Assembly: GCA_030407315.1 (NCBI GenBank)
Contig: JALQPE010002004.1
Location: 62,001-126,000 of the forward strand
Length of the DNA: 64,000 nucleotides
Direction of reading: 5' to 3'
Source: Asparagopsis taxiformis
Taxonomy: Eukaryota; Rhodophyta; Florideophyceae; Bonnemaisoniales; Bonnemaisoniaceae
In this document: positions 18,549-26,958 of the stretch, piece by piece
Position numbering within the stretch: the stretch's first letter is position 1
How the letters are laid out: each line of letters opens with the position of its first letter
Program-made: the position numbers and the translations under genes
Notes under the pieces: model-generated
The model's database searches: none
What the model saw: only the letters and a program-made list of their open reading frames with translations
Told to the model about the DNA's origin: nothing

Positions 18549-19796
18549 TTATTGACTGATCCATGTTTTCGTTCTGGAGTGGTCGAGCTGTGGCTCGATT
18601 CGTCGATCAAAAACACTAAAGATACCCCCTGTATGAACAAATAAGATTTTTGCATCTGGTGCAAAGGCGCCGCGCTTCAACTCTTTCAACATTCCGTTGA
18701 CAGCCTTGAGCGTGTATGTGGGATCCAGAATGATGCCCGTCTCCTCCGCTATCTTGACGCACAGCTTTAGTTCATCGTCAGTATTTTTCGAATAGCCCAA
18801 CCCCTTAGCTTGCACAATATTCAGAATCTGTCTCGCTTCTACATCCAACTTCAAACTCACAAGCATACTATCAACATGGTCATAAAAGTAATCCTCATCA
18901 TCGCAAACTGCAATTGCGTGAACGTTCACCTTTGATCCGGTCAAATAATTTCCAATCGCAATACCGCTCGCGGTTCCGCCCGACCCGATCGCTACCACAA
19001 TATCTGTATAATCTGCACAAACCCCCTGCTCGAGCATCTCATTGAAGGCATCAATATAACCCCATAAACCGATTGCATTGGAACCACCAATGCCAATCAA
19101 ATAGGCTTTCTGCGCTCGCTCCGTTTGCAACTGCTGCTGAAGCGCAACCATTTTCGGCAGCAAACCGGTCTCGAACGGCATGGGTTTCACATAGTGCAGA
19201 TGGGCACCGAGCAACTTGTCCAACAACACATTACCCTCTGCGGGCACTTGCGCCGGTTCATTGGCGGACTTTGTGCGCAGAAACAGGTGCGTCTGCAGGC
19301 CGAGTTCACGCGCAGCAGCGGCAGTGGCGCGTGCATGGTTGGACTGAACGCCGCCAGCTGTAATGAGGGCGGTGCAATCGGTGTTGATCGCGTCGGCCAG
19401 TAGAAACTCGAGCTTGCGGATCTTATTGCCGCCGGTTGTGCTACCAGTCATGTCGTCGCGCTTGATAGCAAAGGTGAGGTGTGGGGGCAGATTGGGCTCG
19501 ACGGCGTGCAAATTCCAGCGCTGAATGGGCGTCGGTCGCATGGCGAGATGCAATTTGTGGGATGGAGCATTGCGGGCGATGGGCTGTGCAAAGTCGGGCG
19601 CGCGATACGGTTGCGGCTTGACGGTCATGATTGGAGTGTGGACAAATGTGGTAGTAACGAGCGTTGCGGGAACGAATCGCATTGCTGTGTCACGATCTGA
19701 AGATGCGCACGTTGCGTGGCGATGGGGATGAGCGAAGAGGATGGCAGTTGTTTTTTGAAAGAAATTTTGGCGACATGCTTTCACGCACCGCACCAT
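18549..19796 (-). CDS. D-cysteine desulfhydrase-like PLP enzyme
   Basis: A fold-type II PLP enzyme of the ACC deaminase/D-cysteine desulfhydrase family. The core starts at TPIQRWNLH, with IKRDDMTG, the PLP lysine in GGNKIRKLE, the substrate loop TAGGVQSNHARATAAAA, and a glycine-rich phosphate loop GSGGTASG. The late motif is DPTYTLKAVNGM. ACC deaminases have Tyr-Glu there and D-cysteine desulfhydrases Tyr-Thr, so H2S release from D-cysteine is favoured. The start is uncertain: ATGs at 19796, 19682 and 19628 all precede the core. The 19796 start adds MVRCVKACRQNFFQK, a mitochondrial-presequence-like stretch. The stop is 8 bp from that of SPT20. Confidence 0.8.
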   Translation of the reverse strand: MVRCVKACRQNFFQKTTAILFAHPHRHATCASSDRDTAMRFVPATLVTTTFVHTPIMTVKPQPYRAPDFAQPIARNAPSHKLHLAMRPTPIQRWNLHAVEPNLPPHLTFAIKRDDMTGSTTGGNKIRKLEFLLADAINTDCTALITAGGVQSNHARATAAAARELGLQTHLFLRTKSANEPAQVPAEGNVLLDKLLGAHLHYVKPMPFETGLLPKMVALQQQLQTERAQKAYLIGIGGSNAIGLWGYIDAFNEMLEQGVCADYTDIVVAIGSGGTASGIAIGNYLTGSKVNVHAIAVCDDEDYFYDHVDSMLVSLKLDVEARQILNIVQAKGLGYSKNTDDELKLCVKIAEETGIILDPTYTLKAVNGMLKELKRGAFAPDAKILFVHTGGIFSVFDRRIEPQLDHSRTKTWISQ

Positions 19797-20000
19797 GCCC
19801 TTCATAGTTGATATGTCCAACAACAGTCCAAAATGACATACTTGCATTGCATCATATGCCACCTTGAGCGGCAGCCACCGTCGACGGCGGCACAACACGC
19901 CCTCCATCCAGCTGCGTCTCCACCTTATAATCGGTCCACTTGAGCACCCTCCACCGCACGCCACAGCACTGGTCGAAATCGACTCTATATACCTTCACTC
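19797..20000. promoter_or_regulatory. Divergent promoter region, D-cysteine desulfhydrase / NOL10
   Basis: A 204-bp gap. An A/T patch (CTTATAATC) at 19922-19930 and CTATATA at 19984-19990 face NOL10, the second only about 10 bp before the ATG. Neither is a convincing TATA position. Confidence 0.4.
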
Positions 20001-21929
20001 ATGGTTCGCAGAGCGCCCGGTGCGACCGACGCAACCGTTTACGACATTTCCGCACGTCGTCTAGCGCCCCTCCAACGTGCTCTCTCCGTTGGTACTCGCG
20101 CCTCCGCTGCCGAGAAGCGTGCCCGCAGGAAGCTCGAACTCCGCGACCGTGACACAGACCTCATTCAGGACTTTGCGTTTCCCACCGTCTCCCATCGTGT
20201 CAAACTCTCCCCCGATGGTCGCTTCATATTCGCCTCGGGCACTTACCCCCCGCAACTCCACGTCTACGACACCGAACAGCTCAGTCTCAAGTTCAAGCGA
20301 CATGTCGATAATGAAATTGTCGACTTTCAAATTCTCGAACAAGACTGGCGCAAGTTTGCTCTCCTCACTGCCGACCGTTATGTAGATCTTCACTCCCCGT
20401 TCGGTAGTCATTTTAAAACACGCGTTCCCCGATTCGGCCGTGATCTCATGCTCCATCGTGGCACATGCGACCTATACGTTTGCGGTGACGGAAATGATGT
20501 CTGGAGGTTGAATCTGGAGCAGGGTCGTTTTCTCGCGCCAATTCCAACCCACTCCGGTGTGGACGGTGGCAACAACGTATGCGCTATCAGTCCCGTAAAC
20601 TCCCTACTTGCCTTTGGCGGAGAATCAGGTATTGTTGATGTCTGGGACCCACGTGTAGCGGCTAAATCCAAACAGCCGGCCGGAGTGCTCGATGCTGTTG
20701 CAGCACTGGCAGAATCCAATAACGCAGCACACATCTTGAGTAACCGTCCCAGTGTTTCTTCAATTCGCTTCGATGAACTAGACGGTGTTACCATGGCCGT
20801 GGGTACATCATCCGGCTACACAATGCTATTCGATCTGCGTTCTCCACATGCCGTGCTCACAAGGGATCAAGGCAATGGACTACCCGTTCGCAGCGTCCGT
20901 TTACATGAAGATGGTAAACATGCTATCACTGCAGATGCACGTTCGGTAAAGGTTTGGAGCCGTAGTGACGGTGAGACAAGGGCTACTATGGAGCCGGATG
21001 CTGATATAAACCATGTCTGCGTTATTGGTGGATCCGGTGTGCTTTGCACGGCTGTTGAAAGTTCACGTGTAAAGACATACTATATCCCGTCGCTTGGTAC
21101 GGCTCCGCGGTGGTGCGCTTTCCTCGATTCTGTCACAGAGGAATTGGAGGATGGACGCAGTGCACGTCCACAGGGCGAGGACGACGAGACGATTTACGAG
21201 AATTACAAGTTTGTTGCAGCCGAGGAGCTGGAAGGTCTCGGTTTGGCCCATCTTGTTGGAACGGATATGCTCAAGGCGTACATGCATGGATACTTTGTGA
21301 ATCAAAAGTTGTACAGGCGTGCTGTTGATGTTGCCGAACCATTTGCGTATAAGAAGTACAGAAAAGAGAAGGCTAGACAAAAGATGGAGGCCGATCGTGC
21401 TAGTCGCATTACTAAGAAGCGCGGTAAGAAGATTAAGGTAAGCGTTAATCAGCACGTCGCTGAGAAGCTGCATGACGGACGAACTGTTAGCAAGAAAGGA
21501 AAGAGCGCTGCGACTATTCTGGACGATGACAGGTTTGGCGCTATGTTCAGCAATGCCGACTACAACGTGGACGAGAATGCAGAGAGGTACATGCATCTCA
21601 ACCCCGACAGTAAGCGCATGATCCGGAGACAGGATGATGGGTCGGATGAGGAATATCTGGAGCAGTTTGAGCTTGTAGATGAAGAGGATGCGGGAGACGA
21701 GTCTGAAGCTGATAGCGCGGCATCGAGCAGCGAGAGTGACGGAGACGGCAACAACGAGGAGGAGGATGCTATTTCGAAGAAACGAAAGGACGTGCGTATG
21801 TACCAAATTGGAAAGGCGGGCCAAATGAGTGGTGCAATGGGTGGGATGATGGGATCGAATGGGAAATTGAGACATAAAGTGCGCGATCAAGTTGCCCTTG
21901 GGGAACGGATGCAAAGTCGCAAGCGATGA
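20001..21929 (+). CDS. NOL10: Nucleolar protein 10 / Enp2, WD40 ribosome-biogenesis factor
   Basis: 642 residues. NOL10/Enp2 is a small-subunit processome WD-repeat protein needed for 18S rRNA maturation. Family features are a short N-terminus leading to RDTDLIQDFAFPTVSHRVKLSPDGRFI, the ASGTYPPQLHVYDTEQLSLKFKRH segment, and GDGNDVWRLNLEQGRFLAP. The propeller continues to about 360. After it come YENYKFV, AYMHGYFVNQKLY and a basic NUC153-like segment containing DDRFGAMFSNADYNVDENAERY, a strongly conserved block. The C-terminus is acidic, then basic. Length is close to yeast Enp2 (707). Single exon. Confidence 0.92.
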   Translation: MVRRAPGATDATVYDISARRLAPLQRALSVGTRASAAEKRARRKLELRDRDTDLIQDFAFPTVSHRVKLSPDGRFIFASGTYPPQLHVYDTEQLSLKFKRHVDNEIVDFQILEQDWRKFALLTADRYVDLHSPFGSHFKTRVPRFGRDLMLHRGTCDLYVCGDGNDVWRLNLEQGRFLAPIPTHSGVDGGNNVCAISPVNSLLAFGGESGIVDVWDPRVAAKSKQPAGVLDAVAALAESNNAAHILSNRPSVSSIRFDELDGVTMAVGTSSGYTMLFDLRSPHAVLTRDQGNGLPVRSVRLHEDGKHAITADARSVKVWSRSDGETRATMEPDADINHVCVIGGSGVLCTAVESSRVKTYYIPSLGTAPRWCAFLDSVTEELEDGRSARPQGEDDETIYENYKFVAAEELEGLGLAHLVGTDMLKAYMHGYFVNQKLYRRAVDVAEPFAYKKYRKEKARQKMEADRASRITKKRGKKIKVSVNQHVAEKLHDGRTVSKKGKSAATILDDDRFGAMFSNADYNVDENAERYMHLNPDSKRMIRRQDDGSDEEYLEQFELVDEEDAGDESEADSAASSSESDGDGNNEEEDAISKKRKDVRMYQIGKAGQMSGAMGGMMGSNGKLRHKVRDQVALGERMQSRKR

Positions 21930-22385
21930 GGTAAAATCGACAGAAGAAGATAATGCTTCTCTTGTTTTAATAGATGGAGAAGAGTAGCGTAGGATCTGTG
22001 CAAATTTGGCGGCCGGCAACTATACCGAAGCAACACAACTGGTCAAGAGCATAGCAGAGACAGAGTTGGGTAGAGAGTTGAAATGCAGATTGGCGGCGTG
22101 CGCCACGAGGGCGCTCAAACAAGATTGTTTGTGCAAGTGCACAACATACTGGGATGCATTGCACGCAAGGAGTGGATGCATGCATGCATGGATATTGCTG
22201 CTGTGTCATCGACGAGTTGCAGCAGGAGAATGTGGACAGGGCTCGTTGTGTGGTTGAGCTACGGTTTGGGTTGGGTCGGGACGGTGGGTGTTGCGGCATG
22301 TTACAGAGAAAGAAGGGGCGGTCGGGGCAGGGCGGGGGGAGGAGCGGGGACGGACGTGGAGGGAGAGGATAAATGAGAGTAGGCG
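21930..22385. other. Convergent intergenic region with a G-rich tract
   Basis: 456 bp between two convergent stop codons; it must hold both polyadenylation regions. Small ORFs here have no recognisable domain. At 22174-22187 there is a short GCAT/ATGC alternation. From 22250 the plus strand is strongly G-rich, with at least four G-runs at 22315-22349 that could form a quadruplex. Confidence 0.5.
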
Positions 22386-22643
22386 TTAAAAGCCGACATG
22401 TCCACCGTCATCGTACGCGGGATGGGCGGCAGCATCATGCTGTGCGTCGGTAGCAGCTGGGGCGCGTGTCTTTTCATTTTTGGTATCTTGAATGAGAACT
22501 CTTAAATCCTGAGCGAGTTGCTTGAGCTCCTGGAGGTGTTTCCTGGCGCGAGTGCCAGCAGCTTTATTGCCGTTGACAAAAAACTTGGAAGCGTCCCTTT
22601 CAATATTCTCAACACATCTGGCAAGCTCTCCATACTTGTCCAT
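22386..22643 (-). CDS. Bacterial-type histone H1-like (Hc1 family) small protein
   Basis: 85 residues: two helices with GNKAAGTRARKHLQELKQLA in the middle, then a short disordered tail. The GNKAAGTRARK core and the spacing of helices match the Hc1-like histone H1 homologues of Bacteroidetes and Chlamydiae, small DNA-binding nucleoid proteins. There is no signal or transit peptide at the ATG (MDKYGELARCVENIE), so it may act in nucleus or cytosol. An upstream in-frame non-ATG extension to 22703 is not needed. The tail (DAQHDAAAHPAYDDGGHVGF) is not the Lys/Ala-rich tail of chlamydial Hc1. A bacterial origin by transfer is inference. Other short coiled-coil proteins could mimic the helices but not the GNKAAGTRxRK motif. 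Confidence 0.65.
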   Translation of the reverse strand: MDKYGELARCVENIERDASKFFVNGNKAAGTRARKHLQELKQLAQDLRVLIQDTKNEKTRAPAATDAQHDAAAHPAYDDGGHVGF

Positions 22644-23305
22644 GGTGACGAATGATACAGAATGAGTAGTATTACGTATGACGCAGGACGGGGCGGATGG
22701 CACGGAGCAATGGACTGGGAGGGGGTGGCCGGAGGGCAGTGTCTAGAAGGATGGCTGCTTGCACTGCCAAACGATGCGGCGTTTGCTGCGTGTGCAATGG
22801 GGGTGCTCGTAGACGGGCTTGTGTATGGTCTTGTGCGCGACTGCCGTTATTTTAGCTCAACTGATGCCGGTGCTGACTGTCGGGCTGGATGCGATGCTCA
22901 AAGCGCGCTTTCACGCCGCCTCCGCTCTTGTATATGTGTGCCGAGCTGGCCGGTCCAAATGCGCGCCGCCGCGCCGACTCCCCGCGGGGCTTTGCCACCC
23001 CCAATATGTTTACTTTTTCGCGCCAGGCGCCGTGACCTGGCCCGCCCCTTCCATTCGTTTACAACATGAACCGTTCAACCGCCTTTTGTCCAATCATTAC
23101 CCGCCATTTCGTATCCTGGAATACTTGTTTCATCCACTAATATTCGCACACGTGACAACTTGCGCTCTTCCGCCAGCTCCGCCCCGATCGGATCCCGCCC
23201 TGCTACCAGTGGAAGGCGGCACTTTCGAATGGAAGCATTGCACTGCAAAATCTGTCCAAACAATTCAATTTCATTCAACAAAACTATACAAATATATCCA
23301 TCCTT
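22644..23305. other. Intergenic upstream of the Hc1-like gene
   Basis: 662 bp between the Hc1-like start and the end of the GARP factor gene, both minus. It contains the Hc1-like promoter and the 3' region of the upstream gene. ORFs on the plus strand are short and without a recognisable domain. Confidence 0.45.
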
Positions 23306-25753
23306 CTAATCCGCTCTATCTACACCCGCTTCTTCTTCTGTCGACGCGCCAACGCTTTGCGCCCGACTCGCACTCTCCCCCGTCCCCACTGCACTCTGCG
23401 ATTGCTGCATCTTCCTTTGCAATGCCAGCGTTCGATGCACCATAACCTGCAATTGCAATTGAATATGCTGCAATTCTTCCTTGACTTCTTCGCTTTCGTC
23501 CCCTACGCCCTTTCCTTTCTCCGCCCCACTACCATCCTTCACGCTCTCAGCCTCCCCATCATTCTTTGGAACTGCTCCATCCTTCCCAACAGGCTTACTG
23601 TACGAGGCAACGTTAGATTCTTTCTCACTAGTTTCCGCCATCGCGCTCCCAGATGCAACTTGACTTCTGCCTTTTACATTACCTGAAATAGATCCCTGTT
23701 GATGTGCCGCTGTTCCACCAGCTCCCACGTTGGCCGGTTGTACCCATGCCCCTTGTGCTGTAGCTGGAACTGTCTCAACCGGTACATTGAATCCAGTCAT
23801 CGCGTTTGCAGCAACTGCAAATTGGCCAACCTGCCGCACATGAGCGCTATTACCACCTCGCAGAGATGCTGTTCGTCGCGCGCTCTCGGATCCCATCTTC
23901 CCTGCCCCGTGCTGCCCCATACGTTCACGCTCGTCTTCGTCCGCTTCTTTTCGTAGAGAGTTGCGATACTTCTGCAAATGAGATTTCACATGCTCTGTAG
24001 TCAATCCTTCAACATTCATAATCGTTACCAGAGTCCTAGGCACTGCCTGAGAAATTCCTACAGCGTCAATCGCCTTCAGAAAGCGTTCATGCAGTTCGGG
24101 AGTCCAAACCAAACGCTTCTTCTGATTCGGTCGTTCACCATCTCCTTGTCCAACAGCCGCCGAAGAAAGGGGTCCTCCCTTACTTTGAGATATTGATGCG
24201 TTGGACCCACAATTTCTCCTAGGTGATCCACTTGCACCACCGTTCTTTGTATCCTTCTCAGTTTTGGTAGATCCATTATCAGTACTTTTGTCGTTATCTT
24301 TTGACATACTCTGCAACTGTAGACGTCCTAGTACGGGATGGCGTTCCAGACGTGCAGCTGCTTGTTGTGGCACAAGATAAGTGGATCCCTCATCAGAAAC
24401 AACAACTGGCAGATCTGGTTTAGTACTTACTTGCGCCTTGTTAACACCGCCAGTAGGGTCTTGCTTCTTCTCATCAGGAAGCGTTGAATGCACAGAACCT
24501 GGTCCAGCCGCACCGACAACATTTGGGCTCATATTGCAACGGGCCGATAGAGGAGGAGCTGCACCAGTAGGAGGATATCCCGTGGCTACAGCCATTAGTT
24601 GTTGCGCGGCAGCCATTTGAAAGAACGGCAACATGTTGGGATCCAAACCCATCATGTTGGTCTGCATAAAGGGCATCATTGTAGGCATAAATTGTGGTGT
24701 GGGATGAGCAGGAAGTGATTTGGAAGAGGGCACTTCGGAAACGCGTAACTTTTTGCTATTGTTGCGAACAAATGCGTTGCCACTGGCAGACCTCGGTATG
24801 GCTTCAGTTTGCTCTTTGCTGTCCAACTGTGCACCGTGCGGCTGTAGAACCGGTTGATGATGTTGCAGAGGGTATATGCAAGCGCCAATATTCGTAGACG
24901 GGATTAAGAAGGGCTGCACACCCTGCGGGGGTACGGGGAGAGGAAACTGATTGGCAGGTAGGCCACTTGTGAGCGTTGGCGTCATGGCTGCCGGATGGGC
25001 GGCATCCAGAGGTGAGGAAGCGGACACTGTAGTTTGATCAGATGGAAGAACTTCAGATGATCTGGCATTGTCTGGGGGGCTTTTCTCTTGCTCCAAAGGC
25101 GGATTTGCGGGAGACTGTGCGGCATGTTTTCGCTTCTGAGCATGATCTTTTCCTCTCGGAGCAATGGGAACCGGACTCTTCGAGGTTGAGGTGGGAGCAC
25201 GGCGGCGCTTTGAAATTTCAGCCGATTTACGCCGAACTGGTTTCGGAGGCGACTTGGGTGCACTCGACGAAGATTGATTTGGCGGTATAGCGGGCGACGA
25301 AGCATTGGGTTGGTCAGAAGTGGTGGCATCAGGTTCTAGCTGAAGGTACTGTGTGTCTCCCGGGAGGAAAGGGTCGAGATCGGTGTTCCAGGAGATATGA
25401 CCGAGAAGGTCGTGCAAATCATCTGATTGCTGCAGGGTGTATGGCTGAGTGGCAGCGGCCTGAGCGGCTTCTGCAAGCGGAGGCGGGACTCGACTGAGCG
25501 CGGTGCCCAGCTGCATGGAAGGCACATCGGCAAAGGGTAGCGAACGTTCGGGCGCATCTTGCGGTGACGACGGGATGGAAGATGGTGGTTTGTGTGGTTC
25601 TGGATCGCCGCCAGGTTCTAAATCATCACCAGGTTGAAAGGTTTGGTCGTCCATGAAGATGTCGGAGAGCCTGAGCTCCGAAGTTAGTGAAGTTGCCGAG
25701 AGAGACGAACTCTCGAAAACCGACAAATCAAACTCATTGAAGCAAGGTTCCAT
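23306..25753 (-). CDS. GARP (G2-like/PHR-type MYB) transcription factor
   Basis: 815 residues with a single GARP DNA-binding domain at about 545-597: KKRLVWTPELHERFLKAID, then GLTTEHVKSHLQKYR. SHLQKY is the hallmark of plant and algal GARP factors (GLK, PHR/PSR1, type-B response regulators). No receiver domain precedes it, so it is not a type-B ARR. A C-terminal helix, EELQHIQLQLQVMVHRTLALQRKMQ (about 770-795), resembles the coiled coil of the MYB-CC (PHR/PSR1, phosphate-starvation) branch, but the typical LHEQLE motif is not evident. The rest is Ser/Pro/Gln-rich with acidic patches near the start (DLEPGGDPEPHKPP) and a basic NLS-like RRKSAEISKRRRA. A 5'-leader hairpin lies just upstream. Confidence 0.85.
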   Translation of the reverse strand: MEPCFNEFDLSVFESSSLSATSLTSELRLSDIFMDDQTFQPGDDLEPGGDPEPHKPPSSIPSSPQDAPERSLPFADVPSMQLGTALSRVPPPLAEAAQAAATQPYTLQQSDDLHDLLGHISWNTDLDPFLPGDTQYLQLEPDATTSDQPNASSPAIPPNQSSSSAPKSPPKPVRRKSAEISKRRRAPTSTSKSPVPIAPRGKDHAQKRKHAAQSPANPPLEQEKSPPDNARSSEVLPSDQTTVSASSPLDAAHPAAMTPTLTSGLPANQFPLPVPPQGVQPFLIPSTNIGACIYPLQHHQPVLQPHGAQLDSKEQTEAIPRSASGNAFVRNNSKKLRVSEVPSSKSLPAHPTPQFMPTMMPFMQTNMMGLDPNMLPFFQMAAAQQLMAVATGYPPTGAAPPLSARCNMSPNVVGAAGPGSVHSTLPDEKKQDPTGGVNKAQVSTKPDLPVVVSDEGSTYLVPQQAAARLERHPVLGRLQLQSMSKDNDKSTDNGSTKTEKDTKNGGASGSPRRNCGSNASISQSKGGPLSSAAVGQGDGERPNQKKRLVWTPELHERFLKAIDAVGISQAVPRTLVTIMNVEGLTTEHVKSHLQKYRNSLRKEADEDERERMGQHGAGKMGSESARRTASLRGGNSAHVRQVGQFAVAANAMTGFNVPVETVPATAQGAWVQPANVGAGGTAAHQQGSISGNVKGRSQVASGSAMAETSEKESNVASYSKPVGKDGAVPKNDGEAESVKDGSGAEKGKGVGDESEEVKEELQHIQLQLQVMVHRTLALQRKMQQSQSAVGTGESASRAQSVGASTEEEAGVDRAD

Positions 25754-25767
25754 GCAATATCCGAATT

Positions 25768-25786
25768 ACCGGTGACAGGCACCGGT
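25768..25786. repeat. Perfect inverted repeat in the GARP gene leader
   Basis: ACCGGTG, spacer ACAGG, CACCGGT. It lies 15-33 nt before the GARP ATG. In RNA it would form a 7-bp stem with a 5-nt loop; in DNA it is a dyad suited to a dimeric factor. Confidence 0.6.
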
Positions 25787-26429
25787 GCACTCCACAACGA
25801 AGATGAAAAAGTGCTCGGAGGACGATGGGCCAGCAACGGTGCCATCGGCACTTGCGAAGCACAAATGGGCTATAAGTGCGAAAATATGGAGTATGCTCTG
25901 GTCCTGGTCCTATTCCAGGGCTTTTGGAATATTGGTGGCCCAGAAAGGCGTGGCTGTTGTGGTCCCGGGTCGAATGTTTGTCGTATTGCTGCTATGATGG
26001 ATTTTGGTGGCAATGCGTGCGCTTCCAAGGCCAAAATATGTTTCTCTCTGGCCCAGCACTTTTAGACGGGTCAAGTGGTAACCGTTGCAGACACCGGCCC
26101 TCATTTTTAAGCTCTGCCTACTTGCTCTGATTCGCCAGGGAGAAAACGATAAATCTCGTCACCCATGCCAAGGTCATGGAGGACGATGGCGCCGGTGCCA
26201 ACATAGAATATACTAGTTATAAATGATTTTCAAAATATTTTTCAGATAGCGATGATGTGTCTGAAGCAGCAATTGGATGGTCAGAAGTTTTGCTTGTGTT
26301 ATCGCGACTCTCACAGGATTGAGGTGCACTTATAGGACACCATGATCATTGTTGAGGACATCCGCGTTTGAAATACATTCGAACATACCCAAAAAAAGTT
26401 GATTTTTGGATGATAGCTGTTAGACAAAC

Positions 26430-26434
26430 AAAAA
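26430..26434 (-). terminator. RNA polymerase III terminator of tRNA-Phe
   Basis: A run of five T on the minus strand begins 6 nt after the tRNA 3' end. Confidence 0.75.
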
Positions 26435-26439
26435 GTAGC

Positions 26440-26527
26440 TGCCGGCTCCCAGGATCGAACTGGGGACCTTAAGAACACTTTCGAATATTTCTTCAGTCTC
26501 ACGCTCTCCCAACTGAGCTAAACCGGC
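26440..26527 (-). tRNA. trnF-GAA: tRNA-Phe (GAA) with an intron of about 15 nt
   Basis: The minus strand folds as a full cloverleaf. Acceptor GCCGGTT pairs with AGCCGGC, discriminator A (26440). D arm is GCTC-AGTTGGGA-GAGC. Anticodon stem TGAGA pairs with TCTTA, loop begins CTGAAG with anticodon GAA. T arm is CCCAG-TTCGATC-CTGGG. About 15 nt (AAATATTCGAAAGTG or shifted by one) sits after position 37, the canonical nuclear tRNA intron site. The CCA end is not encoded, as expected for a nuclear gene. Confidence 0.93.
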
Positions 26528-26958
26528 GCGCACGCGAGTGCTGGGCGCCTCCTTCGGTGTCTCTGATATTATCTATACCAAAGGAACCATATAAAAAGTT
26601 CGTGACTGGCCACGTGTCCATGTGCACAATGGGAATACCATTGATTAGTGTCCTGTTGAATCCATGGGATTGGAGTATCATGGGCGTCCATTCCAGCCAA
26701 TAACATGTAACAGCAATTACGCTGAGGCCCTGAAGAATGGTTTTCAATTCCCAAACTGCTCTGAGGGCAGTCAGTATGTAACCAAGCTTTACAAATTGCT
26801 GACGGCACGATATTTCCTACCGGAATATGCCCTGTCATCGATCCATCAACTATTACTCAAGCGTTTCCATCCAACACACTGTCGGTAACGAACCACCCGC
26901 CGCCGTTATCGCCTACATCCATCTGCTTGCGCGTTACGCGCCCCAGCTCTAGCTCCCG
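26528..26958. other. Intergenic upstream of glycerol-3-phosphate dehydrogenase
   Basis: 431 bp between the tRNA 5' end (minus) and the dehydrogenase ATG (plus). The last 60 bp are C-rich leader-like sequence. Nothing else recognised. Confidence 0.45.

Larger units (their letters stand above)
25754..26439. other. Intergenic between GARP factor start and tRNA-Phe
   Basis: 686 bp. It holds the GARP gene promoter (minus) and sequence downstream of the tRNA. Plus-strand ORFs here have no domain and are probably chance. A perfect inverted repeat is listed separately. Confidence 0.45.

Noticed and set aside
18549..19796. ACC deaminase as the product
   Set aside because: The late motif has Tyr-Thr where ACC deaminases have Tyr-Glu, favouring D-cysteine desulfhydrase.
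21063..22019. 318-codon minus ORF opposite NOL10
   Set aside because: It lies antisense to a well-supported coding sequence, has no domain and reflects codon bias of the real gene.
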